The notes below the pieces were generated by a model. That model ran no database searches. It saw only the letters and a program-made list of their open reading frames with translations, and was not told the DNA's origin. Positions 1 to 6,894 of a stretch of DNA of 17,896 nucleotides are shown here, in pieces. This DNA is from Thermoplasmata archaeon (GTDB taxonomy: Archaea > Thermoplasmatota > Thermoplasmata > Thermoplasmatales > Thermoplasmataceae). Position 1 is the first letter of the stretch, and each line of letters starts with the position of its first letter. The stretch covers positions 1-17,896 of the forward strand of contig JAKAAA010000009.1 of the NCBI GenBank assembly GCA_021797295.1, written 5' to 3'. Both the position numbers and the translations under genes were made by a program.

Positions 1-42
1 CTGTGGACCTCCCACAAGTAGATTGATATCAGTTTCCTGCAT
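1..42 (-). CDS. Probable 2-oxoacid:ferredoxin oxidoreductase alpha subunit, N-terminus only
   Basis: Only the first 14 codons lie in the window, reading MQETDINLLVGGPQ before the edge. The segment NLLVGGPQ is typical of the N-terminus of the fused gamma/alpha subunit of archaeal 2-oxoacid:ferredoxin oxidoreductases, where a GGxGG-like loop follows. Such enzymes oxidise 2-oxoglutarate or pyruvate to the acyl-CoA and reduce ferredoxin in the cytoplasm. A TATA-like tract (62-76) is centred about 26 bases before the ATG, fitting a leaderless start. The same-strand succinyl-CoA synthetase genes upstream would use its product if the substrate is 2-oxoglutarate. The call rests on a short stretch plus context, so it is tentative. 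Confidence 0.5.
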   Translation of the reverse strand, partial: MQETDINLLVGGPQ

Positions 43-61
43 TGTTACCGTATGATAAGCC

Positions 62-76
62 TAATTTAATTTAAAA
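62..76 (-). promoter_or_regulatory. TATA-like element for the 2-oxoacid oxidoreductase gene
   Basis: On the minus strand this reads TTTTAAATTAAATTA, centred about 26 bases before the ATG at 42. The spacing implies transcription starting at or next to the start codon. Background AT richness makes any single TATA call uncertain. Confidence 0.4.
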
Positions 77-165
77 ACTTTACCATCGGATTATAAGTAT
101 ACGATTTTAAATAGATGAATTTTTCAGTGCAAAAATCTGTATTTTATGTATAAATATTGAATATT

Positions 166-450
166 TTATATATATTTCAGCCATTCCATGACAGGATCAT
201 CATCACCAATGTTAATTTCCGTCTGTCCCAGTGCAGATGTTGTTACGAATTTTGTAAAATACGCTATACCATTGCTGATATATCCATACATTACATGCTC
301 TACACTTTCTCCGTCGGGAAAATGCGCCTCCGCCTCCGGTGTATTTGGAACAAAGTGCAGGTCAAAGTCATTTCCATGTATATATAATCTATATGATGAA
401 TTCTCCATGACATAGTTCTGTAATTTTTCCAGTTTTATATTAGGTTGCAT
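166..450 (-). CDS. Hypothetical 94-residue protein next to TCA-cycle genes
   Basis: I do not recognise this family. The protein is 94 residues, soluble and acidic, with no membrane segment or signal peptide. The C-terminal half carries a hydrophobic/aromatic pattern (MYGYISNGIAYFTKF, about residues 54-68) followed by an acidic turn (GDDDP) and ends MEWLKYI, which resembles a small folded alpha/beta domain. The start is the ATG at 450, supported by a TATA-like element at 470-482 that sits at leaderless distance. It follows sucD on the same strand with a 44-base gap, so it may be transcribed both from its own promoter and by read-through. Its function is unknown; position hints at a link to 2-oxoacid or succinate metabolism, but that is weak inference. 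Confidence 0.65.
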   Translation of the reverse strand: MQPNIKLEKLQNYVMENSSYRLYIHGNDFDLHFVPNTPEAEAHFPDGESVEHVMYGYISNGIAYFTKFVTTSALGQTEINIGDDDPVMEWLKYI

Positions 451-469
451 AGGATGAAATCAAAGCAAA

Positions 470-482
470 ATATATAAATATA
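470..482 (-). promoter_or_regulatory. TATA box for the 94-residue protein
   Basis: TATATAAATATA lies in the short gap after sucD, centred about 26 bases before the ATG at 450. This suggests the small gene has an independent leaderless promoter instead of relying on the sucCD transcript. Confidence 0.5.
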
Positions 483-494
483 ACATTTTAAAGA

Positions 495-1349
495 TTATTT
501 TCTCAGGAGGGTCGGTATGTCATCGGGATAGCTGGCTACCTTAATTCCTGCATCTTTAAATGCCTGTATTTTGGATTCTGCCGTTCCCGTCCCCTTTTCG
601 ATGATTGCCCCTGCATGCCCCATTTTCTTTCCCGGTGGTGCACTGATGCCTGTGATATAACCGGTAACCGGCTTTTTAACATGCTCCTTTATGTACTTTG
701 CAGCCTTTTCCTCCTCATTTCCGCCTATTTCTCCTACAAGGACTATCTGCTTTGTCTGGGGATCATCGTTGAATATCCTTATTATGTCAGAAAACGTGGT
801 TCCTATAATAGGATCACCGCCAAGCCCTATAACAGTGCTTTCACCGAACCCGGCATCTGTAACTGCCTTGACAATCTCATATGTCAGTGTACCGCTCCTT
901 GATGCAATTGCAACATCCCCAACACGGAATATGTTATTCGGCATTATTCCTATCTTGGCCTGTCCCGGAACGGTTATTCCCGGACTGTTGGGGCCTATCA
1001 TGAACACTCCTTTTCTTCTCGCCTCATGGTAAAGCTCCATTGTATCATGCACAGGCACGTGCTCTGTAAGTATGTAAATTAATTTTATTCCATTTTCCAT
1101 GGCTTCCAGTGCTGCGTCCTTAACAAATGGTGCCGGAACCGATATCATGGATGCATCAGGTTTCAATGGTAATGTATCCACAACATTATTGTACACATCC
1201 ACGCCGTTTACCTTTGTTCCTGCTTTTCCTGGAGACACTCCTGCAACAACATTTGTTCCGAACTTGATCATTTCCCCAGAATGAAATGTTCCCTGATGGC
1301 CTGTCATCCCCTGAACTATTACCCTTGTTTCCTTGCTGATTATAACCAT
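495..1349 (-). CDS. sucD: Succinyl-CoA synthetase (ligase) alpha subunit
   Basis: The alpha subunit binds CoA and carries the phosphohistidine in the reversible conversion of succinyl-CoA, NDP and phosphate to succinate, CoA and NTP in the cytoplasm. At 284 residues it matches the family length. The N-terminal CoA-binding Rossmann part shows VQGMTGHQGTFH (12-23) and GTKVNGVDVY; the middle shows GPNSPGI and SRSGTLTYE; the ligase domain ends with MGHAGAIIEKGTGTAESK, where His245 is the expected phosphorylated residue. The usual GPNCPGI reads GPNSPGI here, a Cys to Ser change. It starts one base after the sucC stop codon, so the two are co-transcribed and probably translationally coupled. Identity is secure; nucleotide specificity is not visible. 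Confidence 0.97.
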   Translation of the reverse strand: MVIISKETRVIVQGMTGHQGTFHSGEMIKFGTNVVAGVSPGKAGTKVNGVDVYNNVVDTLPLKPDASMISVPAPFVKDAALEAMENGIKLIYILTEHVPVHDTMELYHEARRKGVFMIGPNSPGITVPGQAKIGIMPNNIFRVGDVAIASRSGTLTYEIVKAVTDAGFGESTVIGLGGDPIIGTTFSDIIRIFNDDPQTKQIVLVGEIGGNEEEKAAKYIKEHVKKPVTGYITGISAPPGKKMGHAGAIIEKGTGTAESKIQAFKDAGIKVASYPDDIPTLLRK

Positions 1350-1350
1350 T

Positions 1351-2451
1351 TTATTCTACCCCCTGTATTTTTGATAGCTCCTTTACAGCATCTGTCATGT
1401 TGTTGAAAGCCTTTATGCCGCTATCCAGGAGAATTTTCTGTCCCTCCTCCTCATGAACACCGCTGAGTCTTACAACGATGGGCTGCTTGATATCAAATTT
1501 CTTTTTTGATGATACTATTCCATTGGCAACTGTATCTGCCTTTGTCACGCCGCCGAATATGTTAACAAATATCAGCTTAGGCCTGGCCCTCATTACATAT
1601 GAAAATGCATCCTCAACTATCTCTATATTATCGGTACCGCCAAGATCAAGGAAGTTTCTCGGCTTTAATTTGTGAAGTGTAAGAGCATCCATAGTTGCCA
1701 TGGTCAATCCGGCTCCATTAGCTATTACCCCGATATCCCCATCCATCTCTATGAAGGTAAAGCTCTTTGAAGCCGCCTCGTTTTCCAGATCGGTCTTATC
1801 AGGATCAGTTATCATATAATCTTTATGTCTGTAAAGTGCATTATCATCTATAACAACCTTAGAATCCCCGGCTATTATATTATTTTCGCTGTCAATAACC
1901 AGTGGATTTATTTCTGTGAGCAAAGCATCTTCACCAACAAAGGCATTGTATAGAGATTGCAGTAAACTGCTGAACTGCTTTTTATTGTCGACGGGAAGAT
2001 AGGATAATGCTTCCCTTGCAATATAATCTGAATATCCAACCATCGGGTCTATGTAAATTTTATGTATGTTTTCCTCCGGTACACTTTCTATCTCCATCCC
2101 ACCATCGGCTGAAAGTATTATAACAGGTTTTTTTGCAGCCCTGTCAAGTGTAATGCTAAGATAAAGCTCCTTTTTTATATTTAACATTCTTTCTATGAGT
2201 AATTTTGTTACGGTAAGATTGTTTATTGTTGAATTCAATAGCTGATCCGAATAAGTTTTCAGATCTGATTCATTCTTGGCGAATTTAATTCCTCCAGCCT
2301 TGCCACGCTTTCCCGATAAAATCTGTGACTTAATGGCCACAGGATATTCAAAAGCTTTCAGTTCTCCAACATTTTCTATAACATATCCATCGGGAACGGG
2401 AATACCGTATTTCCTGAATATTTCCTTGCCCATGTATTCATAAAGATTCAT
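1351..2451 (-). CDS. sucC: Succinyl-CoA synthetase (ligase) beta subunit
   Basis: The beta subunit has an N-terminal ATP-grasp nucleotide-binding domain and a C-terminal ligase domain; with SucD it performs the substrate-level phosphorylation step of the TCA cycle. Visible landmarks are KSQILSGKRGKAGG (nucleotide site), TEINPLV, DDNALYRHKDY, NGAGLTMATMD, NIFGGVTKADTVANGI and VVRLSGVHEEEG. At 366 residues it is slightly shorter than the roughly 385 usual in bacteria. The usual FLDVGGGA segment reads FLDLGGTD, a local deviation next to the ligase active region. It is the first gene of the sucCD pair. The start at 2451 is the only ATG that gives the standard MNLYEYxGKEI N-terminus. Confidence 0.97.
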   Translation of the reverse strand: MNLYEYMGKEIFRKYGIPVPDGYVIENVGELKAFEYPVAIKSQILSGKRGKAGGIKFAKNESDLKTYSDQLLNSTINNLTVTKLLIERMLNIKKELYLSITLDRAAKKPVIILSADGGMEIESVPEENIHKIYIDPMVGYSDYIAREALSYLPVDNKKQFSSLLQSLYNAFVGEDALLTEINPLVIDSENNIIAGDSKVVIDDNALYRHKDYMITDPDKTDLENEAASKSFTFIEMDGDIGVIANGAGLTMATMDALTLHKLKPRNFLDLGGTDNIEIVEDAFSYVMRARPKLIFVNIFGGVTKADTVANGIVSSKKKFDIKQPIVVRLSGVHEEEGQKILLDSGIKAFNNMTDAVKELSKIQGVE

Positions 2452-2476
2452 TGCAATCCATGATATATTAATAAAG

Positions 2477-2486
2477 CATATTTAAT
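2477..2486 (-). promoter_or_regulatory. Possible TATA element for sucCD
   Basis: On the minus strand TAAATATG sits about 30 bases before the sucC ATG, allowing a leader of only a few bases. The surrounding DNA is very AT-rich, so exact placement is uncertain. Confidence 0.35.
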
Positions 2487-2577
2487 ATTATTTTTTAAGG
2501 AATAAGTTTTCTATTTCATATACAACATTAATATTTCAAACCATTATCTGATCTATAAATAGATTCACTGATAGGAT

Positions 2578-2593
2578 ATTCAATTTATTGAAT
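2578..2593. repeat. Inverted repeat upstream of sucC
   Basis: ATTCAAT and ATTGAAT are perfect 7-base arms separated by TT, about 130 bases upstream of the sucC start in the 218-base gap between sucC and the PadR gene. It could be a regulator site or chance in AT-rich DNA. Apart from the PadR-operon T-tract and the sucC TATA element I see nothing else in the gap. Confidence 0.3.
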
Positions 2594-2652
2594 GAACCAT
2601 AAATCTTTATCAAAATTCCTGTATATAATTGCATAACCATCCTTGAAATTTC

Positions 2653-2669
2653 CAAAAATAAAAAATAAA
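2653..2669 (-). terminator. Poly-T terminator after the PadR operon
   Basis: Directly after the PadR stop codon the minus strand reads as T-rich tracts (TTTATTTTTTATTTTTG), the usual archaeal intrinsic termination signal. No hairpin is needed or seen. Confidence 0.5.
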
Positions 2670-3128
2670 TTAATTTATTTTATTTAAGTTATCTATAATG
2701 CCTTTTATTTTCTGTTTTTCATCTGTATTCAATTTTTCCACGTTATCGAGCAAATACTGTGAATAGTTATCCATTTGAACTATAATATCATATAGATCAT
2801 TCTTTTTCCCGGAAATTTCATCCCATGGGAAATAGGAATCGTCCAGCAATTTCTTTCCCTCTTCAGTAGTTTTATAATATTTTTTATTATCCTTCTCTGA
2901 AAGTTCGAGATAATTGTCGTTGAACAATGAAGTTAAGGTTGGATATATTATTCCAGGTGATGGTATCCAGTTTCCTCTGGTAATTTCACCGATCTTATTT
3001 GCTATATCCGCTCCGGTAACTTCACTATCCGACGCTATTCCCAGTATCCAGTATTTTAGCCCGAAGCCACGCCTACCATGCATATGATGCATTTCGCCAT
3101 GCATATATTTACCTCTTGGGCCAAACAT
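2670..3128 (-). CDS. PadR-family transcriptional regulator with His/Met-rich N-terminal tail
   Basis: This 152-residue protein has the PadR winged-helix signature: GFGLKYWILGIAS (about 21-33), a recognition region with GNWIPSPGIIYPTLTSLFNDNYLE (52-75), and a wing YYKTTEEGKKLL (84-95), followed by a C-terminal helical dimerisation segment. PadR proteins are typically dimeric repressors that respond to small ligands or metals. The first 20 residues are rich in Gly, His, Met and Arg (HGEMHHMHGRRG), a possible metal-binding or disordered tail. The start at 3128 has a strong site AGGTGAG a few bases upstream; this site overlaps the TAG stop of the preceding small gene, so the two are translationally coupled. 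The operator-like repeats upstream of the operon suggest autoregulation. Confidence 0.88.
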   Translation of the reverse strand: MFGPRGKYMHGEMHHMHGRRGFGLKYWILGIASDSEVTGADIANKIGEITRGNWIPSPGIIYPTLTSLFNDNYLELSEKDNKKYYKTTEEGKKLLDDSYFPWDEISGKKNDLYDIIVQMDNYSQYLLDNVEKLNTDEKQKIKGIIDNLNKIN

Positions 3129-3137
3129 TTATCTCAC

Positions 3138-3362
3138 CTAATATCTTCCATGGCATTCATGGGAATGCTCATGTCTGCAGCGGTGCTCCCCGTTATGGCA
3201 TCCTCTGGATCCGTTCATACGTCCGTGATAATCACCGCACATATGTTCATCCCTGTTGAATCCTCTTCCATAACCGGAGTCCCTGTATTCACCATCGTCT
3301 CTATATTCCTTTTCATACCTTCTGCCATATTCGTTGTTTTCTGAATATCTTCTTCCATACAT
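3138..3362 (-). CDS. Small Arg/Gly/Tyr- and Cys/His-rich protein, co-transcribed with padR
   Basis: I do not recognise a family. From the ATG at 3362 the product is 74 residues. The first half is charged and repetitive (two YGRRY-like and two EYRD-like units); the second half is rich in His and Cys (for example HMCGDYHG, GCHNGEHRC and HSHECHGRY), with four Cys and many His, suggesting metal or redox cofactor binding. No membrane segment is present. An in-frame GTG at 3371 would add three residues, but GGTGA lies about five bases before the ATG and is a better ribosome binding site. It is the first gene of the operon with the PadR gene, nine bases upstream. The low-complexity composition resembles the PadR N-terminal tail, so it may share a ligand with it; this is inference. 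Confidence 0.65.
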   Translation of the reverse strand: MYGRRYSENNEYGRRYEKEYRDDGEYRDSGYGRGFNRDEHMCGDYHGRMNGSRGCHNGEHRCRHEHSHECHGRY

Positions 3363-3372
3363 TTTTATCACC

Positions 3373-3409
3373 AGATATCACATATTGATATCTAAATTAG
3401 ATATCACAT
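3373..3409. promoter_or_regulatory. Probable PadR operator: alternating TGATATCT half-sites
   Basis: A perfect 21-base palindrome (3386-3406) has 10-base arms TGATATCTAA/TTAGATATCA around one base. An additional AGATATCA at 3373-3380 forms a second dyad with the left arm (AGATATCA-N5-TGATATCT, 3373-3393). AGATATCACAT is also a direct repeat at 3373 and 3399, 26 bases apart. The cluster lies between the TATA-like element (3411-3424) and the first start codon of the PadR operon, a position in which a bound dimer would block transcription. Confidence 0.75.
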
Positions 3410-3410
3410 T

Positions 3411-3424
3411 AAGGTATTTAAGGT
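3411..3424 (-). promoter_or_regulatory. TATA-like element of the PadR operon
   Basis: The minus strand reads TTAAATACCTT here. Transcription would start near 3392, inside the palindromic operator, giving a leader of about 30 bases that carries the GGTGA site. Confidence 0.45.
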
Positions 3425-3495
3425 TTATTATTTCACCTTACCGGTTCCACTTTTGGATCTGAATGTGATTAACCACTTCAATCGCTAAATTAGAC

Positions 3496-3511
3496 TTAAA
3501 AGATCTTTTAA
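3496..3511. repeat. Perfect 16-base palindrome upstream of the ALDH gene
   Basis: TTAAAAGATCTTTTAA is its own reverse complement and lies about 110 bases before the ALDH start in the divergent gap. It is flanked by direct repeats CCACTTTTGGAT (3447-3458) and CCACTTTTGAAT (3528-3539). These are candidate operator elements for the ALDH gene or the divergent PadR operon. Confidence 0.4.
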
Positions 3512-3590
3512 ATTAACTTTTCACGGACCACTTTTGAATTATAATTTATATTTGCAAATTCCAGCTGGATGGATGATACTGAAATAAAAG

Positions 3591-3602
3591 AAATATTAAT
3601 AA
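3591..3602 (+). promoter_or_regulatory. TATA element of the aldehyde dehydrogenase gene
   Basis: AAATATTAATAA is centred about 26 bases before the ATG at 3623, and no ribosome binding site precedes that ATG, so a leaderless transcript is likely. Confidence 0.5.
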
Positions 3603-3622
3603 TACAGTGAAAATTAACACTT

Positions 3623-5164
3623 ATGGCAGATATAAAAAGAATAAGGGATGAGGCATTTAAAGCCCTTGACCTCACTGAACAAAATTCAGGGGTTTACAAC
3701 GGAAAATGGGTTGAATATAGCAAGGAAAATGCACTTGAATCGGTAAGCCCCATAGATGGAACTCACCTTGCGTCTGTATCAGTGGCAACTGAGAGTGAAT
3801 ACAACAAATCTGTGCAGGTTATAGAAAAATCCTTTGTGGAGTGGTCCGAAACTCCTGCTCCGACCAGAGGCAGAATAATACGTAAAATTTCTAGAAGCCT
3901 GGAAGAACAGAAATCCAATCTGGGAAAAATCGTTTCATTAGAGGCAGGAAAAGTTATAAGTGAGGGAGAGGGCGAGATCCAGGAGATGATTGATGTTGGA
4001 TATTTCGCCAGCGGACTGTCCAGGCAATTGTATGGATCAATGATGGTAAGTGAAAGGCCCATGCACAGGTTATATGATCAGTATGTCCCTCTCGGCCCCA
4101 TAGGGATAATTTCTGCTTTTAATTTTCCTACAGCTGTGTGGTCCTGGAATTCACTGATAGCGGCGGTTGCCGGAGATACATCCATCTGGAAACCCTCGAG
4201 CAAAGGATCTCTCGCCGCAGTTTCGGTAATGAAAATTATAAGTAAAGTTATAGAGGAGGAATCGATTCCGCCTGTATTTTCTCTTGTAAATGGCCGTGGT
4301 TCAAAGATCGGTGAACTCATGATATCTGATAAAAGGCTAAAACTTATCTCTTTTACAGGATCAGTAAAGACCGGAAAAAGGATATCAACTGCTGTCTCCG
4401 AAAGACTTGGAAGGACATTATTAGAACTGGGCGGGAATAACTGTGCTATAGTCAGCGAAAAGGCAGATATGAACCTGGCATTGAAGGGTGTAGCTTTCGG
4501 TGCTCTTGCAACCACAGGGCAGAGGTGCACCAGTACGAGAAGAATAGTCGTCAACTCTAAAATTTATGATGAGTTCATTTCCAAATTAATCTCAATATAT
4601 GAAAAGGTGAAAATAGGCAACCCACTCGATGCCGGAATCCTTGTTGGGCCCATGATTGATGATAAAGCTGTATCGAATTACGAGAAGGCAATTGACACTG
4701 CAGTGAAACAGGGCGGAAGGGTATTATACGGTGGAAAAGTCCTTTCCAGAGATAGGGGATGTTATGTACAGCCAACTCTTATAGAAGCTAAGGAAGGTAT
4801 GGATATAACACGGGAAGAAACTTTTGCCCCCATACTTTACGTATTTAAGTATAATACAATGCCGGAGGCTATGAAAATACATAACAATGTTCCACAGGGC
4901 CTTTCTTCTGCCATTTTCACCAATGACCTAAAAGAAGAAGAGTATTTTCTTTCCGCCCGGGGTTCGGATTGCGGTTTAGCCAATATAAATACTTCTACTG
5001 CAGGTGCTGAAATAGGCGGCGCATTCGGTGGGGAAAAAGACACTGGCGGAGGTAGAGAAAGCGGCAGCGATGCATGGAAATTATATATGAGAAGGCAAAC
5101 AGTAACCAAAAACTATGGAAATGATGTCCCTCTTTCCCAGGGAGTAAGTTTTGATATCGATTGA
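3623..5164 (+). CDS. ALDH7-family aldehyde dehydrogenase (probable 2-aminoadipate 6-semialdehyde dehydrogenase)
   Basis: This NAD(P)-dependent dehydrogenase oxidises an aldehyde to an acid in the cytoplasm. At 513 residues it is full length. Visible are the oxyanion Asn167 in FNFP, the coenzyme loop SFTGSVKTG (243-251), general base Glu268 in LLELGGNN, nucleophile Cys302 in TGQRCTSTRR, and EETFAPILYVFKY (398-410). The C-terminus, with GSDCGLANINTS, GAEIGGAFGGEKDTGGGRES and GSDAWKLYMRRQT, closely follows the ALDH7 (antiquitin/AmaB) subfamily pattern rather than generic ALDHs. ALDH7 enzymes act on alpha-aminoadipic semialdehyde in lysine breakdown and on betaine or lipid aldehydes. The aminotransferase at 14436-15737 could make such a substrate; the link is inference. 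Family assignment is firm, substrate is not. Confidence 0.93.
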   Translation: MADIKRIRDEAFKALDLTEQNSGVYNGKWVEYSKENALESVSPIDGTHLASVSVATESEYNKSVQVIEKSFVEWSETPAPTRGRIIRKISRSLEEQKSNLGKIVSLEAGKVISEGEGEIQEMIDVGYFASGLSRQLYGSMMVSERPMHRLYDQYVPLGPIGIISAFNFPTAVWSWNSLIAAVAGDTSIWKPSSKGSLAAVSVMKIISKVIEEESIPPVFSLVNGRGSKIGELMISDKRLKLISFTGSVKTGKRISTAVSERLGRTLLELGGNNCAIVSEKADMNLALKGVAFGALATTGQRCTSTRRIVVNSKIYDEFISKLISIYEKVKIGNPLDAGILVGPMIDDKAVSNYEKAIDTAVKQGGRVLYGGKVLSRDRGCYVQPTLIEAKEGMDITREETFAPILYVFKYNTMPEAMKIHNNVPQGLSSAIFTNDLKEEEYFLSARGSDCGLANINTSTAGAEIGGAFGGEKDTGGGRESGSDAWKLYMRRQTVTKNYGNDVPLSQGVSFDID

Positions 5165-5198
5165 AGTAATTCTGGTATAAATCAAAAATTTAATATCA

Positions 5199-5215
5199 TT
5201 ATTTTATATTTTTAT
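5199..5215 (+). terminator. T-rich tract after the ALDH gene
   Basis: TTATTTTATATTTTTA lies about 35 bases past the ALDH stop codon and is a plausible archaeal termination zone before the separate promoter of the next gene. Confidence 0.3.
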
Positions 5216-5286
5216 GATATTTAACTCAGCAACTTAATTATTTATAGAGACAATATCGCAACATTTCGACAACTTCTAAAACATAA

Positions 5287-5297
5287 TAATTATAAAC
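5287..5297 (+). promoter_or_regulatory. TATA element of the symporter gene
   Basis: AATTATAAAC is centred about 26 bases before the ATG at 5318. A partial purine tract (AAGGTC) also precedes the ATG, so either leaderless or very short-leader initiation is possible. Confidence 0.5.
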
Positions 5298-5317
5298 ACC
5301 TAGGATGTAAGGTCATA

Positions 5318-6584
5318 ATGAATGAGAAACATGATGTAATAGCTGCCTCCATGATAGGTACAATAGTCGAGTGGTATGGTATTTTTATTTTTTCATCAGG
5401 TACTCTGTATCTGGCGCACGCCTTCTATCCGTTTGTGAGTTATTCAGAAGCGATACTCTTGACCCTGTTAACCTTTGCACTGGGATTCGTAGCAAGGCCT
5501 GTAGGGGCCCTTGTTTTTGGCCATTTCGGTGATAAAATCGGAAGAAAAAAAAATATTATTGATAACCCTTTTAATTTCAGGTATATCCACTGGTCTTACC
5601 GGTTTGATACCATCAGAGGCCAGTATCGGTTATATGGCCATTGTACTGCTTGTCTTGCTTAGACTGGTTTTAGGATTCGGTCTCGGTGGTGAATGGGGCG
5701 GGGCCATGCTGCTTACCTTAGAGACATTTAAAACCAGGCGTGGCTTTTATTCTTCATTTATTCAGTCAACAGTAGGAATCTCACTTATACTGGGAACACT
5801 TATATTTATTCCTCTCGTGTACTTACTGCCCTCCTCATTTATGTATTCTATAGGATGGAGAATCCCCTTCCTTGCAAGTTTTGTTATACTTGTTGTCGTA
5901 ATATTTATTAGGATGAAAGTCAGGGAAACCCCAGTCTTTCTTGATGAAGAGAAAGATAAGAAGATACTTCAACTGCCGGCAAAAGAACTTTTCAAAGTTC
6001 ACTGGAAAAAGGTCCTTGCAGGGATAATGCTAGCCGGGTCATTCGGGAATTTCTTCTATTTTGCATTTTCTCTCCTTCCGGTACTGTTTGAATCTACCAA
6101 GGCCATAACCATTTTTCAGGGGCTCATAGGCTCAGCAATTTTCGGAATTGTAAATATAATATTCGTCTTTATTGGAGGAGGATTATCTGATAAGGTTGGC
6201 AGGAGAACAGTTATTGCGGGCGCCAATATACTGGCTCTTATAGCTCTATTTCCATCTATATACCTCGTGGGATTTGTATATTTCATTCTATTTATTTCCA
6301 TTTTCTCTGCAGCCAATGGATTCGGTGCTACTGCTATGTCTGCCATGATTTCTGAAATGTTTCCAACCAATGTACGATATTCTGGCAACTCAACGTGTTA
6401 TCAGTATGGCAACTCGTTTATAGGGGGTCCTGCACCGTATGTATCAGATTTTCTGGGCAGCATAAACTATGTGTTATACCCGGTCTTCACATTATTATTT
6501 ATTTTGATAGCATTGGGTGTAATATTCAAATCTGGAGAAACAAATAATCTAAATCTTGAAGACGATTCCTCGTACAGCACCTGA
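5318..6584 (+). pseudogene. MHS-family (MFS) metabolite:proton symporter, split by a frameshift at A9
   Basis: The full protein would be about 420 residues with 12 membrane segments. The first frame (5318-5662) gives TM1 with GTIVEWYGIFIFSSG and the loop ARPVGALVFGHFGDKIGRKK; its sense ends at the A9 run 5545-5553. The second frame (+1) continues directly with ILLITLLISGISTG and GFGLGGEWGGAMLL, then the remaining segments to 6584. Removing one A restores GRKKILLITLL, exactly the family pattern. MHS transporters carry organic acids, betaines or proline-like solutes with protons. TM1 has Gly where the family usually has Asp (VEWYD). The remainder is intact, so the break is recent, a sequencing error, or bypassed by slippage. 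Adjacency to ALDH may mean a carboxylate or amino-acid substrate; unproven. Confidence 0.85.
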
Positions 6585-6599
6585 TGGTAGTGACCATGT

Positions 6600-6890
6600 T
6601 TATTTAATATATTTGTCTAAAATGAATGATCGTGTACCATATTCAGTGTATTTATAGACGGTGCCTCCTGTTAAATAGCTTTTAACCCCATCATGGTATT
6701 TATAATATCCGTTGATCTTTCAGAATGCATACTTTGAATCGAACTCCATTGATTTAAGATAGAATATCTCCATTGCAGAGCCCTTATCATATAAGGATGA
6801 TATTTTATATTCTTCTTATTTCCCTATTTAGCCTTTCTATCTCATTTGGTGATGTAAGGGAATTTCCTACATCAGAAGGATACGCATGAC
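6600..6890 (-). pseudogene. Remnant of an IS256-family (Mutator-type) transposase, C-terminal end
   Basis: No intact gene is present, but conceptual translation of the minus strand in two frames gives the transposase C-terminus. One frame (about 6885 down to 6805) reads AYPSDVGN, then LTSPNEIERLNREIRRI, matching the conserved YP-x-TTN-x-IERLN-x-EIRRR block of IS256 transposases. The other frame (about 6815 down to 6600) continues with SAMEIFYLKSMEFDSKYAF, an in-frame TGA at 6720-6722, then KINGYYKYHDGVKSYL, and the final stop at 6600. A frameshift, a nonsense codon and loss of the whole N-terminal catalytic part show it is dead. I saw no terminal inverted repeats. It begins 16 bases after the symporter gene. 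Confidence 0.72.
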
Positions 6891-6894
6891 ATCA

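Noticed and set aside
3363..3371. GTG start at 3371 for the Cys/His-rich small protein
   Set aside because: The ATG at 3362 has GGTGA about five bases upstream, which overlaps this GTG; the three extra residues are not supported.
4078..4554. Minus-strand frame opposite the ALDH7 gene
   Set aside because: Antisense shadow of conserved ALDH catalytic sequence, without a start signal.
5545..5553. Programmed ribosomal frameshift as the default explanation for the split symporter
   Set aside because: No stimulatory structure or family precedent is visible; the A9 run is better explained by length change, transcriptional slippage or sequencing error, so it is kept only as a hypothesis.
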